A DNA stretch of 64,000 nt from Spirochaeta thermophila DSM 6192 (GTDB taxonomy: Bacteria; Spirochaetota; Spirochaetia; Winmispirales; Winmispiraceae): assembly GCF_000147075.1 (NCBI RefSeq), contig NC_014484.1, forward strand, positions 310,001 to 374,000, given 5' to 3'. Positions within the stretch are counted from its first letter, which is position 1, and each line of letters starts with the position of its first letter. Made by a program: the position numbers and the translations under genes. Shown here piece by piece: positions 35,263-43,988 of the stretch. The notes under the pieces are model-generated. The model was not told where the DNA came from. It did no database searches and saw nothing but the letters and a program-made list of their open reading frames with translations.

Positions 35263-35291
35263 AGTATACAAATTCGGCTGTGGGCTGAGAA
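35263..35291 (-). promoter_or_regulatory. promoter of the acyltransferase gene
   Basis: Minus strand TTCTCA (35291-35286), 17-nt spacer, TATACT (35268-35263), about 40 nt before the start codon. Confidence 0.6.
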
Positions 35292-35309
35292 GGGAGGGGG
35301 CGAAAGCAT

Positions 35310-35338
35310 TTGCAAAAATACTATATTTACGATACGAT
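35310..35338 (+). promoter_or_regulatory. promoter of the oligopeptide transporter operon
   Basis: TTGCAA (35310-35315), 17-nt spacer, TACGAT (35333-35338), with a predicted leader of about 44 nt. Confidence 0.8.
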
Positions 35339-35388
35339 AATATTCGGCTTGTCATGAACAGGCCCATATCGTGAAGAGGAGGTCCAAC

Positions 35389-36969
35389 GTGAGACGAACG
35401 CTGCTCATAGGAGTGGGACTCGTCCTGCTCATCACCGTTGCGGTCTTCACCGGCTGTGCGAAGAAGGAGGCGAAGGCCGTGGAGTTCATCCTCAACAACG
35501 GTGCGGAACCCGAGTCCTTGGATCCGCATCTCATCTCTGGTGTGCCGGAGCACAGGATCTACATGGCCCTGTTCGAGGGACTTGTGGCCTATGATCCCGA
35601 GACCGCCCGTGCGGTGCCGGGTCTGGCCGAGAGCTGGGAGTTCAGTCCGGACCGGACATCCATCACCTTCAAACTCAGGAAGACCACGTGGTCCGACGGT
35701 ACGCCCATCACGGCCCAGACCGTGAAGGATTCGTGGATCCGGATGCTCGACCCCGAGACCGCCGCTCCCTATGCCTGGTTCCCCGCGATGTTCCTCAAGG
35801 GCGCAGCCGAGTACAACAGCGGCGAAGCAGGACCTGAGGCCCTGGGGGTCGAGGTGATCGACGACTACACCCTGAAGGTGGACCTGGTGGGGCCGCTCCC
35901 CTATGCCCTGGACGCCTTCGCCCACTACTCGTTCGCCGTGGTGCCCCTCCACGCCATAGAGAAGTACGGCAACGAATGGACCAGGCCCGAGAACTTCGTG
36001 GGCAACGGACCGTTCGTGCTCGAGGCCTGGAACCCGCAGGAGAAGATCACCTGTGTCCCCAACGAGAAGTACTGGGACCGGGACGCGGTGAAGCTCGACC
36101 GCGTGGCCTTCCTGCCGATCGACGACAACAACACCTCGTACAACATGTACCTCAATGGCGAGCTCGACTGGCAGACCACCGTCCCTACCGACAGGATCAA
36201 GGAAGCTCAGCTGCGTGCGGATTACCATGTGAACCCCATTCTCGCGACGTACTACTACATCTTCAATAATAAGAGAAAGCCTCTTGACGATCCCCGCGTG
36301 AGGAAGGCCCTCTCCATGGCCGTGAACCGCAAGGAACTGGTGGAGCGTGTGACCCAGGCGGGTCAGATTCCAGCCTATGGAATCGTGCCGCCCATGGAAG
36401 GGTATGCAGGCGTCAAGGGGCTCGGTGAAGACCTCGAGAGGGCGAAGGCCCTGCTCGCAGAGGCTGGCTATCCCAATGGGGAAGGGTTCCCCGAACTCAC
36501 GATCCTCTACAACACCTCCGAGGGACACAAGAAGATCGCCGAGTTCATCCAGCAGCAGTGGAAGGTCAACCTGGGTATCGAGGTGAAGCTCATGAACCAG
36601 GAGTGGAAGACCTACCTCGCCACCAGACGGGCCGGAGATTTCGAGATTGCACGCGCCGGATGGGTGGGGGACTACCAGGATCCCAACACCTTCCTCGACA
36701 TGTTCGTGACCGGTGGTGACATGAACGACGCCTTCTACAGCAATCCCGAATACGATGCCCTCATCCACAAGGCCGCCACCATGGAACCGGGTCCTGAGCG
36801 CTTCGACGTCCTCATGCAGGCCGAGGAGCTCCTCATCACCCAGGATCATGCGATCATGCCCCTCTACTTCTACGTGACGATCAACCTCATCGATACCGAC
36901 AAGTGGGGAGGATGGTACCCCAACGTGATGGACATCCATCCTGTGAAGAACATCTATCTCAAGCAGTAG
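35389..36969 (+). CDS. oppA: oligopeptide ABC transporter substrate-binding lipoprotein
   Basis: 526-residue SBP family 5 protein. A signal peptide ends in the lipobox FTGC (Cys about 22). Family features: NNGAEPESLDPHLISGVPEHRIYMALFEGL, then PGLAESWEFSPDRTSITFKLRKTTWSDGTPITAQTVKDSW in consensus order, and AGWVGDYQDPNTFLDMF. GTG 35389 has AGAGGAGG six nt before it; the earlier GTG 35371 precedes that site. It feeds peptides (or, as in some thermophiles, oligosaccharides) to the permeases encoded downstream. A terminator follows, giving higher expression than the permeases. Confidence 0.94.
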   Translation: MRRTLLIGVGLVLLITVAVFTGCAKKEAKAVEFILNNGAEPESLDPHLISGVPEHRIYMALFEGLVAYDPETARAVPGLAESWEFSPDRTSITFKLRKTTWSDGTPITAQTVKDSWIRMLDPETAAPYAWFPAMFLKGAAEYNSGEAGPEALGVEVIDDYTLKVDLVGPLPYALDAFAHYSFAVVPLHAIEKYGNEWTRPENFVGNGPFVLEAWNPQEKITCVPNEKYWDRDAVKLDRVAFLPIDDNNTSYNMYLNGELDWQTTVPTDRIKEAQLRADYHVNPILATYYYIFNNKRKPLDDPRVRKALSMAVNRKELVERVTQAGQIPAYGIVPPMEGYAGVKGLGEDLERAKALLAEAGYPNGEGFPELTILYNTSEGHKKIAEFIQQQWKVNLGIEVKLMNQEWKTYLATRRAGDFEIARAGWVGDYQDPNTFLDMFVTGGDMNDAFYSNPEYDALIHKAATMEPGPERFDVLMQAEELLITQDHAIMPLYFYVTINLIDTDKWGGWYPNVMDIHPVKNIYLKQ

Positions 36970-36981
36970 CAGTGTATCCCG

Positions 36982-37012
36982 GGGCCTGGAGGTATAGCCT
37001 CCGGGCCCTTTT
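36982..37012 (+). terminator. terminator between oppA and oppB
   Basis: GGGCCTGGAGG / CCTCCGGGCCC stem (11 bp including a T-G wobble), 5-nt loop, then TTTT. Partial read-through is needed unless oppB has its own promoter. Confidence 0.8.
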
Positions 37013-37090
37013 CCATGGTATAACGGTCGTACGACAATCCACATGTGGGAATGTGTGTCTTCTGGACTCTCGGCGTAAGGATGGTTGCGG

Positions 37091-38026
37091 ATGGGAAAGT
37101 ATATCGTTCGACGTTTTCTGGGGCTCATCCCCACCCTTTTCATCATCGTCACCTTGAGTTTCTTCATCATCAGGTTTGCTCCGGGCGGGCCGTTCGATGC
37201 AGAGAAGGCCCTTCCCAAGCAGATCCTGGAGAACATCGAGAAGAAGTATCACATGGACGAGACGATCCTCATGCAGTACCTCAGGTACATGGGGGACCTG
37301 GTGCTGAGGGGGGATCTCGGGCCGTCGTTCAAGTACCAGGATCACGACGTGAATTACTACATCTTCACCAGCCTCCCCAACTCCCTCATCCTGGGAGCCG
37401 TCTCTCTCCTTATCGCCGTGGTGCTGGGGATGGGTACAGGGGCCGTCTCCGCACTCTATCGCAACACCTGGGTGGACTACACTTCCATGTCCATCGCCAT
37501 CATAGGGATCTCCGTGCCCCTCTTCGTCACCGGCCCGGTGCTCATGTACTTCCTCGCCATCAAATGGAAGGTCCTGCCCACGTCGGGATGGATCACGGGT
37601 AGGGAAGGTCTCAAGACCCTCATCATGCCTGCCCTCACACTGGCCTTCCCCTACTATGCGAACATCGCGCGGCTCTTCCGCGCGAGCGTCCTCGAGGTGC
37701 TCCAGAGCGACTACATCCGCACCGCGAGGGCGAAGGGTCTCTCCACCCCGGTCATCCTCTTCAGGCACGTGTTCAAGGGGGCTTCCATCCCGGTGGTGAG
37801 CTACCTTGGACCTGCCTTCGCGGGGATCGTCACCGGTTCGGTGGTGGTGGAGACCATATTCCGGATACCGGGCCTCGGACGGTACTTCGTGCAGTCCGCC
37901 TTCAACAGGGACTACACCCTCATCCTGGGGACGGTGATCGTCTATTCGGTGATCCTGGTACTCATGAACTTCGTGGTGGACATCATCTACGGACTTCTCG
38001 ATCCGCGTATCTCATACAGGGAGTAG
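37091..38026 (+). CDS. oppB: oligopeptide ABC transporter permease OppB
   Basis: 311-residue inner-membrane subunit with six TM helices (first about 8-29). The EAA-type loop reads DYIRTARAKGLSTPVILFRH near 213-232, with the downstream G..P(I)V motif. ATG 37091 has AAGGA eight nt upstream; the TTG at 37085 is less likely. Four bp separate it from oppC. Confidence 0.94.
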   Translation: MGKYIVRRFLGLIPTLFIIVTLSFFIIRFAPGGPFDAEKALPKQILENIEKKYHMDETILMQYLRYMGDLVLRGDLGPSFKYQDHDVNYYIFTSLPNSLILGAVSLLIAVVLGMGTGAVSALYRNTWVDYTSMSIAIIGISVPLFVTGPVLMYFLAIKWKVLPTSGWITGREGLKTLIMPALTLAFPYYANIARLFRASVLEVLQSDYIRTARAKGLSTPVILFRHVFKGASIPVVSYLGPAFAGIVTGSVVVETIFRIPGLGRYFVQSAFNRDYTLILGTVIVYSVILVLMNFVVDIIYGLLDPRISYRE

Positions 38027-38030
38027 ACGC

Positions 38031-39134
38031 ATGGCACAGGAGCGAGTATCTACATCGGACACCGCGGCTCAGGCGGAGGAGCACGGGCTTTCGAACATAC
38101 CGTCAAAGGGTACGAGCCTCACGAAGGACGCCTGGAGGAGGCTCAAGAAACACAGGATGGCGATGGTGGGTCTCGGGATCGTGACCTTCTACGTCCTCAT
38201 ATCGCTGCTCGCCCCCATCCTCCCCATCCACAGGTATGACTTCCAGGTCCCGGTGCATCAGAACCTTCCGCCTTCGCTCAGGCCGGCGGGTGAAGTCTGG
38301 TACGACACGGAGTACGAGTACCTCCTGAAGAAGGCGGCCGCCGAGGGGCGTTCCGAACTCACCGAGGAGGAGAAGGCCCATCTCGAGGAGATCCGCTACC
38401 GGATCGAACATGACCGCATCGTGGTGGACGGCAAGGAGATCAACCCGCACACGAGGGTGTACGTACTCGGCACGGACTACCTGGGCCGCGACATGCTCGC
38501 CCGGATCATCTACGGCGGCCAGATATCGATCGCCATCGGAGTCATCGGTACGTTGACGAGCGTGCTCATCGGGATCCTGGTGGGGGCCATCGCCGGGTAT
38601 CTCGGGGGGCGGGTGGACTACATCCTCATGAGGATCGTGGACGTGATGTACGGACTCCCCTACATGCTCATCGTGATCATCCTCATGGCGATCTTCGGCA
38701 ACAACATGTTCAACCTCTTCTTCGCCCTCGCCCTGGTGAGCTGGCTCACCGTGGCCCGGGTGGTGAGGGGCCAGATCATTTCCCTCAAGAATGCGGAGTT
38801 CGTCGAAGCCGCGCGGGCCATGGGGGCACCCACGTCCCGGATCATCTTCCGACACCTCGTCCCGAACACCCTGGGCGTGATCATCGTCTTCTCCAGCCTC
38901 AGGATCCCCTCGTTCATCATGATGGAGGCCTTTCTCTCCTTCCTCGGGCTCGGCATCTCGGCCCCCTATGCCTCCTGGGGATCCCTCATCCGGGACGGTG
39001 TGGAGGGGATGACCCTCTACCCCTGGCGTCTGTTCTTCCCCGCGCTCGCCATGACCCTCTTCCTTTTCGCCATGAATTTCCTGGGGGATGGACTGAGGGA
39101 CGCCTTTGATCCGAAGAGCAAAAACGCGTTGTGA
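38031..39134 (+). CDS. oppC: oligopeptide ABC transporter permease OppC
   Basis: 367 residues. The N-terminal cytoplasmic leader (about 1-40, OppC_N) precedes TM1 (about 45-64). A roughly 85-residue charged, helical insertion follows in the first periplasmic loop (ending near the conserved LGTDYLGRDMLARIIYGG at about 146). The EAA loop reads EFVEAARAMGAPTSRIIFRH near 260. The insert makes this longer than the about 300 residues usual for OppC. Confidence 0.94.
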   Translation: MAQERVSTSDTAAQAEEHGLSNIPSKGTSLTKDAWRRLKKHRMAMVGLGIVTFYVLISLLAPILPIHRYDFQVPVHQNLPPSLRPAGEVWYDTEYEYLLKKAAAEGRSELTEEEKAHLEEIRYRIEHDRIVVDGKEINPHTRVYVLGTDYLGRDMLARIIYGGQISIAIGVIGTLTSVLIGILVGAIAGYLGGRVDYILMRIVDVMYGLPYMLIVIILMAIFGNNMFNLFFALALVSWLTVARVVRGQIISLKNAEFVEAARAMGAPTSRIIFRHLVPNTLGVIIVFSSLRIPSFIMMEAFLSFLGLGISAPYASWGSLIRDGVEGMTLYPWRLFFPALAMTLFLFAMNFLGDGLRDAFDPKSKNAL

Positions 39135-39145
39135 GGAATGTGGAT

Positions 39146-40132
39146 ATGAGCGATACGGTACTACAGGTGGAAGATCTGCGCACGTATTTCAGAACCGACG
39201 ACGGAGTGGTGAAGGCGGTGGACGGGGTCTCGTTCTCGGTGCGTGCGGGCGAGATCGTGGGGATCGTGGGTGAATCGGGATGCGGCAAGTCGGTGACGAG
39301 CCTCTCCGTGATGAGACTCGTCCCCTCTCCTCCGGGGAAGATCGTGGGGGGGAGGATCCTCTTCCAGGGGAAGGATCTCCTCGAGCTTCCGGAGAAGGAG
39401 ATGCGGGGGATCAGGGGAAAGGATATCTCCATGATTTTCCAGGACCCGATGACCTCCCTCAACCCTTTCCTGCGGATCTCCACGCAGATGATCGAGACGA
39501 TCCGGCTCCACCAGGGGCTCGAGGCGAAGGCGGCCCGTGAGAAGGCCGTGGAGATGCTCTCTCTCGTGGGTATCCCTTCGCCTCACAAGCGCATCGACGC
39601 CTATCCCCACCAGTTCTCGGGGGGGATGCGTCAGCGGGTGATGATCGCCATGGCCCTCTCGTGCAACCCGAAGATCCTCATCGCGGACGAGCCTACCACG
39701 GCTCTCGACGTGACCATACAGGCACAGATCCTCGACCTCATGAAGGATCTCGCCCACAGGTTCGGCACCTCGGTGATCCTCATCACCCACGACCTGGGGG
39801 TGGTGGCCGGTATGTGCAACAGGGTGCACGTCATGTACGCAGGACGCATCGTGGAGGAGGCGCCCGTGGACAGGCTCTTCGCCTCTGCCGCCCACCCGTA
39901 CACGTCGGCCCTCATCAACTCGGTGCCCCGTCTCGACAAACCCCGGGGGAGGCGTCTCTTCTCGATCCCCGGACAGCCGCCCAACCTCATCGATCTGCCG
40001 GAGTGTTGTCCGTTCTACCCCAGGTGCCCGAAGGCCATGGACGTCTGCAAGAGGGCATATCCTCCGGAGACGGTGTTGGAAGACGGCCACACGGTGAAGT
40101 GCTGGCTCTATGCCGAAGAAGGGAGTCGATGA
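39146..40132 (+). CDS. oppD: oligopeptide ABC transporter ATPase OppD
   Basis: 328-residue ATP-binding subunit. Walker [10 protein letters not shown] (about 39-47), Q-loop MIFQDPMTSLNP, signature FSGGMRQRVMIA, Walker B ILIADEPTTALD, H-loop LITHDLG, and the C-terminal oligopeptide-transporter region with a Cys motif (CPFYPRCPKAMDVC) that in some members binds an Fe-S cluster. ATG 39146 is eight nt after GAGGA; GTG 39131 is the alternative. Its stop overlaps the oppF start. Confidence 0.95.
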   Translation: MSDTVLQVEDLRTYFRTDDGVVKAVDGVSFSVRAGEIVGIVGESGCGKSVTSLSVMRLVPSPPGKIVGGRILFQGKDLLELPEKEMRGIRGKDISMIFQDPMTSLNPFLRISTQMIETIRLHQGLEAKAAREKAVEMLSLVGIPSPHKRIDAYPHQFSGGMRQRVMIAMALSCNPKILIADEPTTALDVTIQAQILDLMKDLAHRFGTSVILITHDLGVVAGMCNRVHVMYAGRIVEEAPVDRLFASAAHPYTSALINSVPRLDKPRGRRLFSIPGQPPNLIDLPECCPFYPRCPKAMDVCKRAYPPETVLEDGHTVKCWLYAEEGSR

Positions 40133-41193
40133 TGGATCGAAGCGAATCTCTCCTCACGGTCGAAAACCTGAAGGTCCACTTCCCCCTCCAGGAGGGGATC
40201 ATCGTGAAGAAGACCGTGGGTTACATACGCGCCGTGGACGGCGTCTCCTTCTCGCTCGGTTCCGGTGAAACGCTGGGGCTGGTGGGAGAGTCCGGCTGCG
40301 GGAAATCGACCACCATCAGGGCCATCAATCAACTCTACCGGCCCACGGCGGGGAAGGTGATCTTCGAGGGGAAGGACCTCACGTCCCTCTCCCTCAAGGA
40401 TCTCCTCGCGGTGCGCAAGGACATCCAGATGATCTTCCAGGACCCCTATGCCTCCCTCAATCCCCGGATGGTGGTGAGGGATATCATCGCCGAGCCGCTC
40501 GAGATCTATGTGCAGCGGGGCCTCCTCTCGATGTCGAAGAAGGAGATCGACGAGCGCGTGGAGGGCCTCATGGACCGGGTGGGCCTGTCCCCGCTCTACA
40601 AGAACCGCTATCCGCACGAGTTCTCGGGAGGGCAGCGCCAGCGGATCGGGATCGCCCGCGCCCTGGCCCTCAATCCCCGTCTGATCCTCGCCGACGAGCC
40701 GGTGAGCGCCCTGGACGTCTCCATCCAGTCGCAGATCCTCAACCTGCTCAAGGACCTTCAGGAGGAGTACGGGCTTTCCTATCTGTTCATCGCCCACGAC
40801 CTCGCGGTGATCGAGTATGTGAGCCACAGGGTGGCCGTCATGTACCTGGGGAAGATCATGGAGGTGGCCCGGAGCGAGGAGCTCTACAGGAACCCCCTCC
40901 ACCCCTACACCCAGGCCCTCCTCTCCGCCATACCCATCCCCGATCCGCAGGTGGAGGCGAAGCGGAAGCGCATCATCCTCTCGGGCGACGTGCCCTCGCC
41001 CGACGTGGAGCGAAAGGGGTGCTACTTCTACGACAGGTGTCCCCGGAGGATGGATGTGTGTCGCGAGCGGATCCCCCGCCTGGTAGACCGCGAGGAGGGG
41101 CACCAGGTGGCGTGTTTCCTCTACGGAGACGAGGCCGAGGAGGAGCCGGCGCCCGGAAGGCCGCAGAGCCTCGCGAGATCCTCCGCCCACTGA
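40132..41193 (+). CDS. oppF: oligopeptide ABC transporter ATPase OppF
   Basis: 353-residue second ATPase. Walker [10 protein letters not shown] (about 49-57), signature [15 protein letters not shown], Walker [14 protein letters not shown]-loop FIAHDLAV, and a C-terminal Cys-containing domain ([15 protein letters not shown]). GGGAG is six nt before ATG 40132 (ATG 40129 also possible); the start shares bases with the oppD stop. Its last 73 bp overlap the 3' end of the convergent membrane-protein gene. Confidence 0.95.
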   Translation: MDRSESLLTVENLKVHFPLQEGIIVKKTVGYIRAVDGVSFSLGSGETLGLVGESGCGKSTTIRAINQLYRPTAGKVIFEGKDLTSLSLKDLLAVRKDIQMIFQDPYASLNPRMVVRDIIAEPLEIYVQRGLLSMSKKEIDERVEGLMDRVGLSPLYKNRYPHEFSGGQRQRIGIARALALNPRLILADEPVSALDVSIQSQILNLLKDLQEEYGLSYLFIAHDLAVIEYVSHRVAVMYLGKIMEVARSEELYRNPLHPYTQALLSAIPIPDPQVEAKRKRIILSGDVPSPDVERKGCYFYDRCPRRMDVCRERIPRLVDREEGHQVACFLYGDEAEEEPAPGRPQSLARSSAH

Positions 41194-41633
41194 AACAGGA
41201 GGCCGTGGTCGCGTGAGGAGCGGACATCGAGGATGTGACGCTCCCCCCCGGATCGGGTGAGGACCAGTCGTCCGTAGCGGCGTGGCGGGATACGGTGTCG
41301 GTCGGAGAGGGAGGAGGGGTAGGGTGAGAGTTCCACCTCTATGGATTCGATCTCCGAGAAGCGGAAGGCGAGACGCCTCCAGAGGAGCGGCCCCCATCCG
41401 TGGAGATGGTGTACGGTTCCCGTGTGGCCGTTGAACCGCCACGTCTCCCTGTAGCCGAGGGTGAAGAGGAGCAGGAGGCCGAGCGGGCCCGAGATCCATG
41501 TGGGTGGGGGGAAGAGGAGCAGCATGGCTCCCAGGACCGCGAGGGCCGCTCCGGCGCTCATCCTGAGCCAGAGGGGGACGGAGAGGGTCCGCGTGGAGGC
41601 GTCGGGGCGCCTATAGACGAGCGAGACGTCCAT
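41121..41633 (-). CDS. small membrane protein of unknown function
   Basis: 170 residues with two adjacent TM helices (about 27-46 and 49-64, SAGAALAVLGAMLLLF and ISGPLGLLLLFTLG) followed by a soluble beta-rich domain ([41 protein letters not shown]) reminiscent of bacterial PH-like or DUF domains. GGAGG seven nt upstream supports ATG 41633, inside the end of the HAD gene (23-bp overlap). Its 3' end overlaps oppF on the other strand by 73 bp. No family recognised. Confidence 0.65.
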   Translation of the reverse strand: MDVSLVYRRPDASTRTLSVPLWLRMSAGAALAVLGAMLLLFPPPTWISGPLGLLLLFTLGYRETWRFNGHTGTVHHLHGWGPLLWRRLAFRFSEIESIEVELSPYPSSLSDRHRIPPRRYGRLVLTRSGGERHILDVRSSRDHGLLFQWAEDLARLCGLPGAGSSSASSP

Positions 41634-42276
41634 CCAATTCCTCCAGGATCCGGGGGAGTTCTCTGAGCGAGCGTATCGTAGGGAAGGGATAGGGGCCTTC
41701 CTGTCCATCCCGCAGGAGGAGCACGCCGTAGCCGCCCAGGCCGGCGAGGGCCCGTACATTCTCCTCCCTGTCGTCCACGAGGAGAGATGCCGAGGCCGGG
41801 ATGCCGAGCGAAGAGAGGACGTGCTGGTAGGCGGAGGCGTGGGGCTTTCCCCGGTAGCCGCAGGCCCGGACGTCGAAGATCCGGGTGAAGAGACCGGGGG
41901 AGACATCGATGGCGGAGAGGACCCTGAGTGCGTGCTCGAGGGGGGCGTTGGTGAAGATGGAGAAGGGTGCCTCGAGGCCGGCGAGCCAGGTTTCGTCGAC
42001 CTCCGGTCTCAGGATGAAAGGCCGGATGTCCTCCGGGTGGACGTACTCCAGGAAGGCGTCGAGCAAGGGGGCCGGGAGTCCGCATCCTTCGGAGAGCCAG
42101 GTGAGGGTGGAGCCGTACCGGGAGGCGTAGTACCTACGCATCCTGAGGGCCTGATCCTCCGGTACCTCCAGGAGACGTGCGACGAACTCGGTCATCCGTG
42201 CGTCGACCACACTCGAGAGGTGTTCGGAGCCTTCATAGAGGGTGTCGTCGAGGTCGAGGAGTATGTGCCGTATCAT
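41611..42276 (-). CDS. HAD-family hydrolase, pyrimidine 5'-nucleotidase type
   Basis: 221-residue phosphatase. Motif I LLDLDDTLYE (Asp nucleophile about residue 8), an alpha-helical cap (about 15-90), motif II IFTNAPLEHA (Thr about 109), Lys in GYRGKPHASAYQ, and motif IV LLVDDREENV. The DDTLY and FTNA variants are typical of SDT1/PyrF-like pyrimidine 5'-nucleotidases. ATG 42276 follows AAGGGG directly and a TATATT seven nt upstream could be a -10 box. It forms an operon with the following membrane protein. Confidence 0.85.
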   Translation of the reverse strand: MIRHILLDLDDTLYEGSEHLSSVVDARMTEFVARLLEVPEDQALRMRRYYASRYGSTLTWLSEGCGLPAPLLDAFLEYVHPEDIRPFILRPEVDETWLAGLEAPFSIFTNAPLEHALRVLSAIDVSPGLFTRIFDVRACGYRGKPHASAYQHVLSSLGIPASASLLVDDREENVRALAGLGGYGVLLLRDGQEGPYPFPTIRSLRELPRILEELDGRLARL

Positions 42277-42324
42277 CCCCTTCAATATACTGAAAACCCC
42301 CCGCTCCTCCTAGGCCTTTCCATA

Positions 42325-42355
42325 ACCGAAAAGGGCTGTCCGTGAGGACAGCCCT
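42325..42355 (-). terminator. terminator of glnA
   Basis: On the minus strand AGGGCTGTCC / GGACAGCCCT (10 bp, loop TCAC) followed by TTTTCGG. Confidence 0.85.
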
Positions 42356-42377
42356 CGGTATGCAGGAGAGATGCCGT

Positions 42378-43802
42378 TCAGATGTCGTAGTAGAGGGCGA
42401 ACTCCCAGGGATGGGGCCTCGTCTCCACCGCGAGCACCTCGTTCTGCATCTTGTAGGAGATCCATGTCTCGATCACGTCCTCGGTGAACACGTCTCCCTT
42501 GAGCAGGAAGTCGTGGTCCTCCTCGAGGGCCTTGAGGGCCTCACGAAGCGAGCCCGGCGTCTGCGGAACCTGGGCGGCCTCTTCGGGCGGCAGGTCGTAG
42601 ATGTTCTTGTCCAGCGGCTGGCCCGGATCGATCTTGTTCTGGATGCCGTCGATGGCGGCCATGAGGATGGCCGAGAAGGCGAGGTAGGGGTTACAGGAGG
42701 GGTCGGGACAGCGGAACTCGATGCGCTTCGCCTTGGGACTGTCGGAGTACATGGGGATGCGGACCGCCGCGCTCCGGTTCCTGCTGGAGTAGGCGAGGTT
42801 CACGGGCGCCTCGAACCCCGGCACGAGCCGCTTGTAGCTGTTGGTCGTGGGGTTGGTGAAGGCGAGGATCGCGGGGGCGTGCTTGAGGATACCCCCGATC
42901 GCATAGAGGGCGGTCTCGGAGAGTCCGGCATACCCGTTACCGGCGAAGAGGTTCTTGTCGTCCTTCCAGATGGAGACGTGCACGTGCATCCCCGACCCGT
43001 TGTCGCCGAAGAGGGGCTTGGGCATGAAGGTCACGGTCTTGTTGTACTTCCGTGCCGTGTTCTTGATCGCGTACTTGTACTTGAGGAGCTTGTCGGCCAT
43101 GGTGACGAGCGAGTCGAAGCGCATGTCGATCTCGCACTGCCCTCCGGTGGCCACCTCGTGGTGCTGAGCCTCGATGGGCACCCCGATGCTCTCGAGGATG
43201 AGCGTCATCTCGCTCCTCAGATCCTGGAGCGAATCGGTGGGCGGCACGGGGAAATACCCTTCTTTGTAGCGAGGCTTGTACCCCAGATTCGGGTTCTCCT
43301 CGCGGCCCGAGTTCCATCGCCCCTCCATGGAGTCGATGTAATAGTAACCTGCGTTCACGGTCTGATCGAACCTGATGTCGTCGAACACGAAGAACTCGGC
43401 CTCGGGGCCGAAGTAGGCCGTGGTGCCGATCCCCGAGGACTTGAGGTAGGCCTCGGCCTTGCGGGCGATGTTGCGGGGGTCCTTGGTGTAGGCCTCGTGG
43501 GTCACGGGATCGTGGATGTTACAGATGAGCACCAGGGTCTTGTGCTGGGTGAACGGATCGAGGAAGGCGCTCTCGAGCACGGGGATCACGAGCATGTCCG
43601 ACTCGTTGATGGCCTGCCATCCCCGGATGCTCGACCCGTCGAACCCGAGCCCCTCCTCGAAGGTCTTTTCGGAGAGCTCGCGGGCAGGGATGGAGAAGTG
43701 CTGCCAGAGGCCGGGGAAATCCATGAAACGGAAGTCCACGATCTCGACCTTCTCCCTCTCCACGAAGGCCATGAGCTCTTTTGGTGTCTTGGCTGGAATC
43801 AT
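42378..43802 (-). CDS. glnA: glutamine synthetase, type I-beta
   Basis: Makes glutamine from glutamate, ammonia and ATP; dodecameric cytoplasmic enzyme. The 474 residues contain [10 protein letters not shown], the metal ligands in [10 protein letters not shown], the signature [13 protein letters not shown] near 265, and [29 protein letters not shown] near 396 is the adenylylation loop, with its Tyr present, so it is of the GSI-beta class controlled by covalent modification. GGAGG serves ATG 43802. A sigma-54-type promoter lies 60 bp upstream and a strong terminator follows, so it is a separate nitrogen-regulated unit. Confidence 0.97.
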   Translation of the reverse strand: MIPAKTPKELMAFVEREKVEIVDFRFMDFPGLWQHFSIPARELSEKTFEEGLGFDGSSIRGWQAINESDMLVIPVLESAFLDPFTQHKTLVLICNIHDPVTHEAYTKDPRNIARKAEAYLKSSGIGTTAYFGPEAEFFVFDDIRFDQTVNAGYYYIDSMEGRWNSGREENPNLGYKPRYKEGYFPVPPTDSLQDLRSEMTLILESIGVPIEAQHHEVATGGQCEIDMRFDSLVTMADKLLKYKYAIKNTARKYNKTVTFMPKPLFGDNGSGMHVHVSIWKDDKNLFAGNGYAGLSETALYAIGGILKHAPAILAFTNPTTNSYKRLVPGFEAPVNLAYSSRNRSAAVRIPMYSDSPKAKRIEFRCPDPSCNPYLAFSAILMAAIDGIQNKIDPGQPLDKNIYDLPPEEAAQVPQTPGSLREALKALEEDHDFLLKGDVFTEDVIETWISYKMQNEVLAVETRPHPWEFALYYDI

Positions 43803-43860
43803 TCGTATTCCTCCCTACAAAGTATTGTCTGTATAGAAGTGCCCCGACGTAATTATTGTC

Positions 43861-43878
43861 AAGCAATATCCGTACCAA
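43861..43878 (-). promoter_or_regulatory. sigma-54 type -24/-12 promoter of glnA
   Basis: Minus strand TTGGTACGGATATTGCTT matches YTGGCACG-N4-TTGCW with one change (T for C) and exact GG-N10-GC spacing. Predicted start near 43851, leader about 49 nt. An inverted repeat CATAC-CACA-GTATG at 43905-43918 lies about 30 bp further upstream as a possible regulator site. No comparably good sigma-70 promoter was found (TTGACA at 43858-43863 lacks a -10 at proper spacing). Confidence 0.7.
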
Positions 43879-43962
43879 CTCGTCAGGAACTTCTATATCA
43901 TGACCATACCACAGTATGATGGACGATGCGAGGGGAGAGGAGGGGGATGTGTTCTACGAAAA

Positions 43963-43988
43963 TGTAGGATCTTGATAGATTTTCCTAC
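43963..43988 (-). terminator. weak terminator at the end of the DUF2156 gene
   Basis: GTAGGA / TCCTAC inverted repeat around a 13-nt loop, overlapping the stop codon and followed on the minus strand by ATTTTCG. Confidence 0.4.

Noticed and set aside
34900-37236. 778-codon minus-strand open frame
   Set aside because: Antisense to oppA and out of frame with the acyltransferase; no family features or ribosome-binding site.
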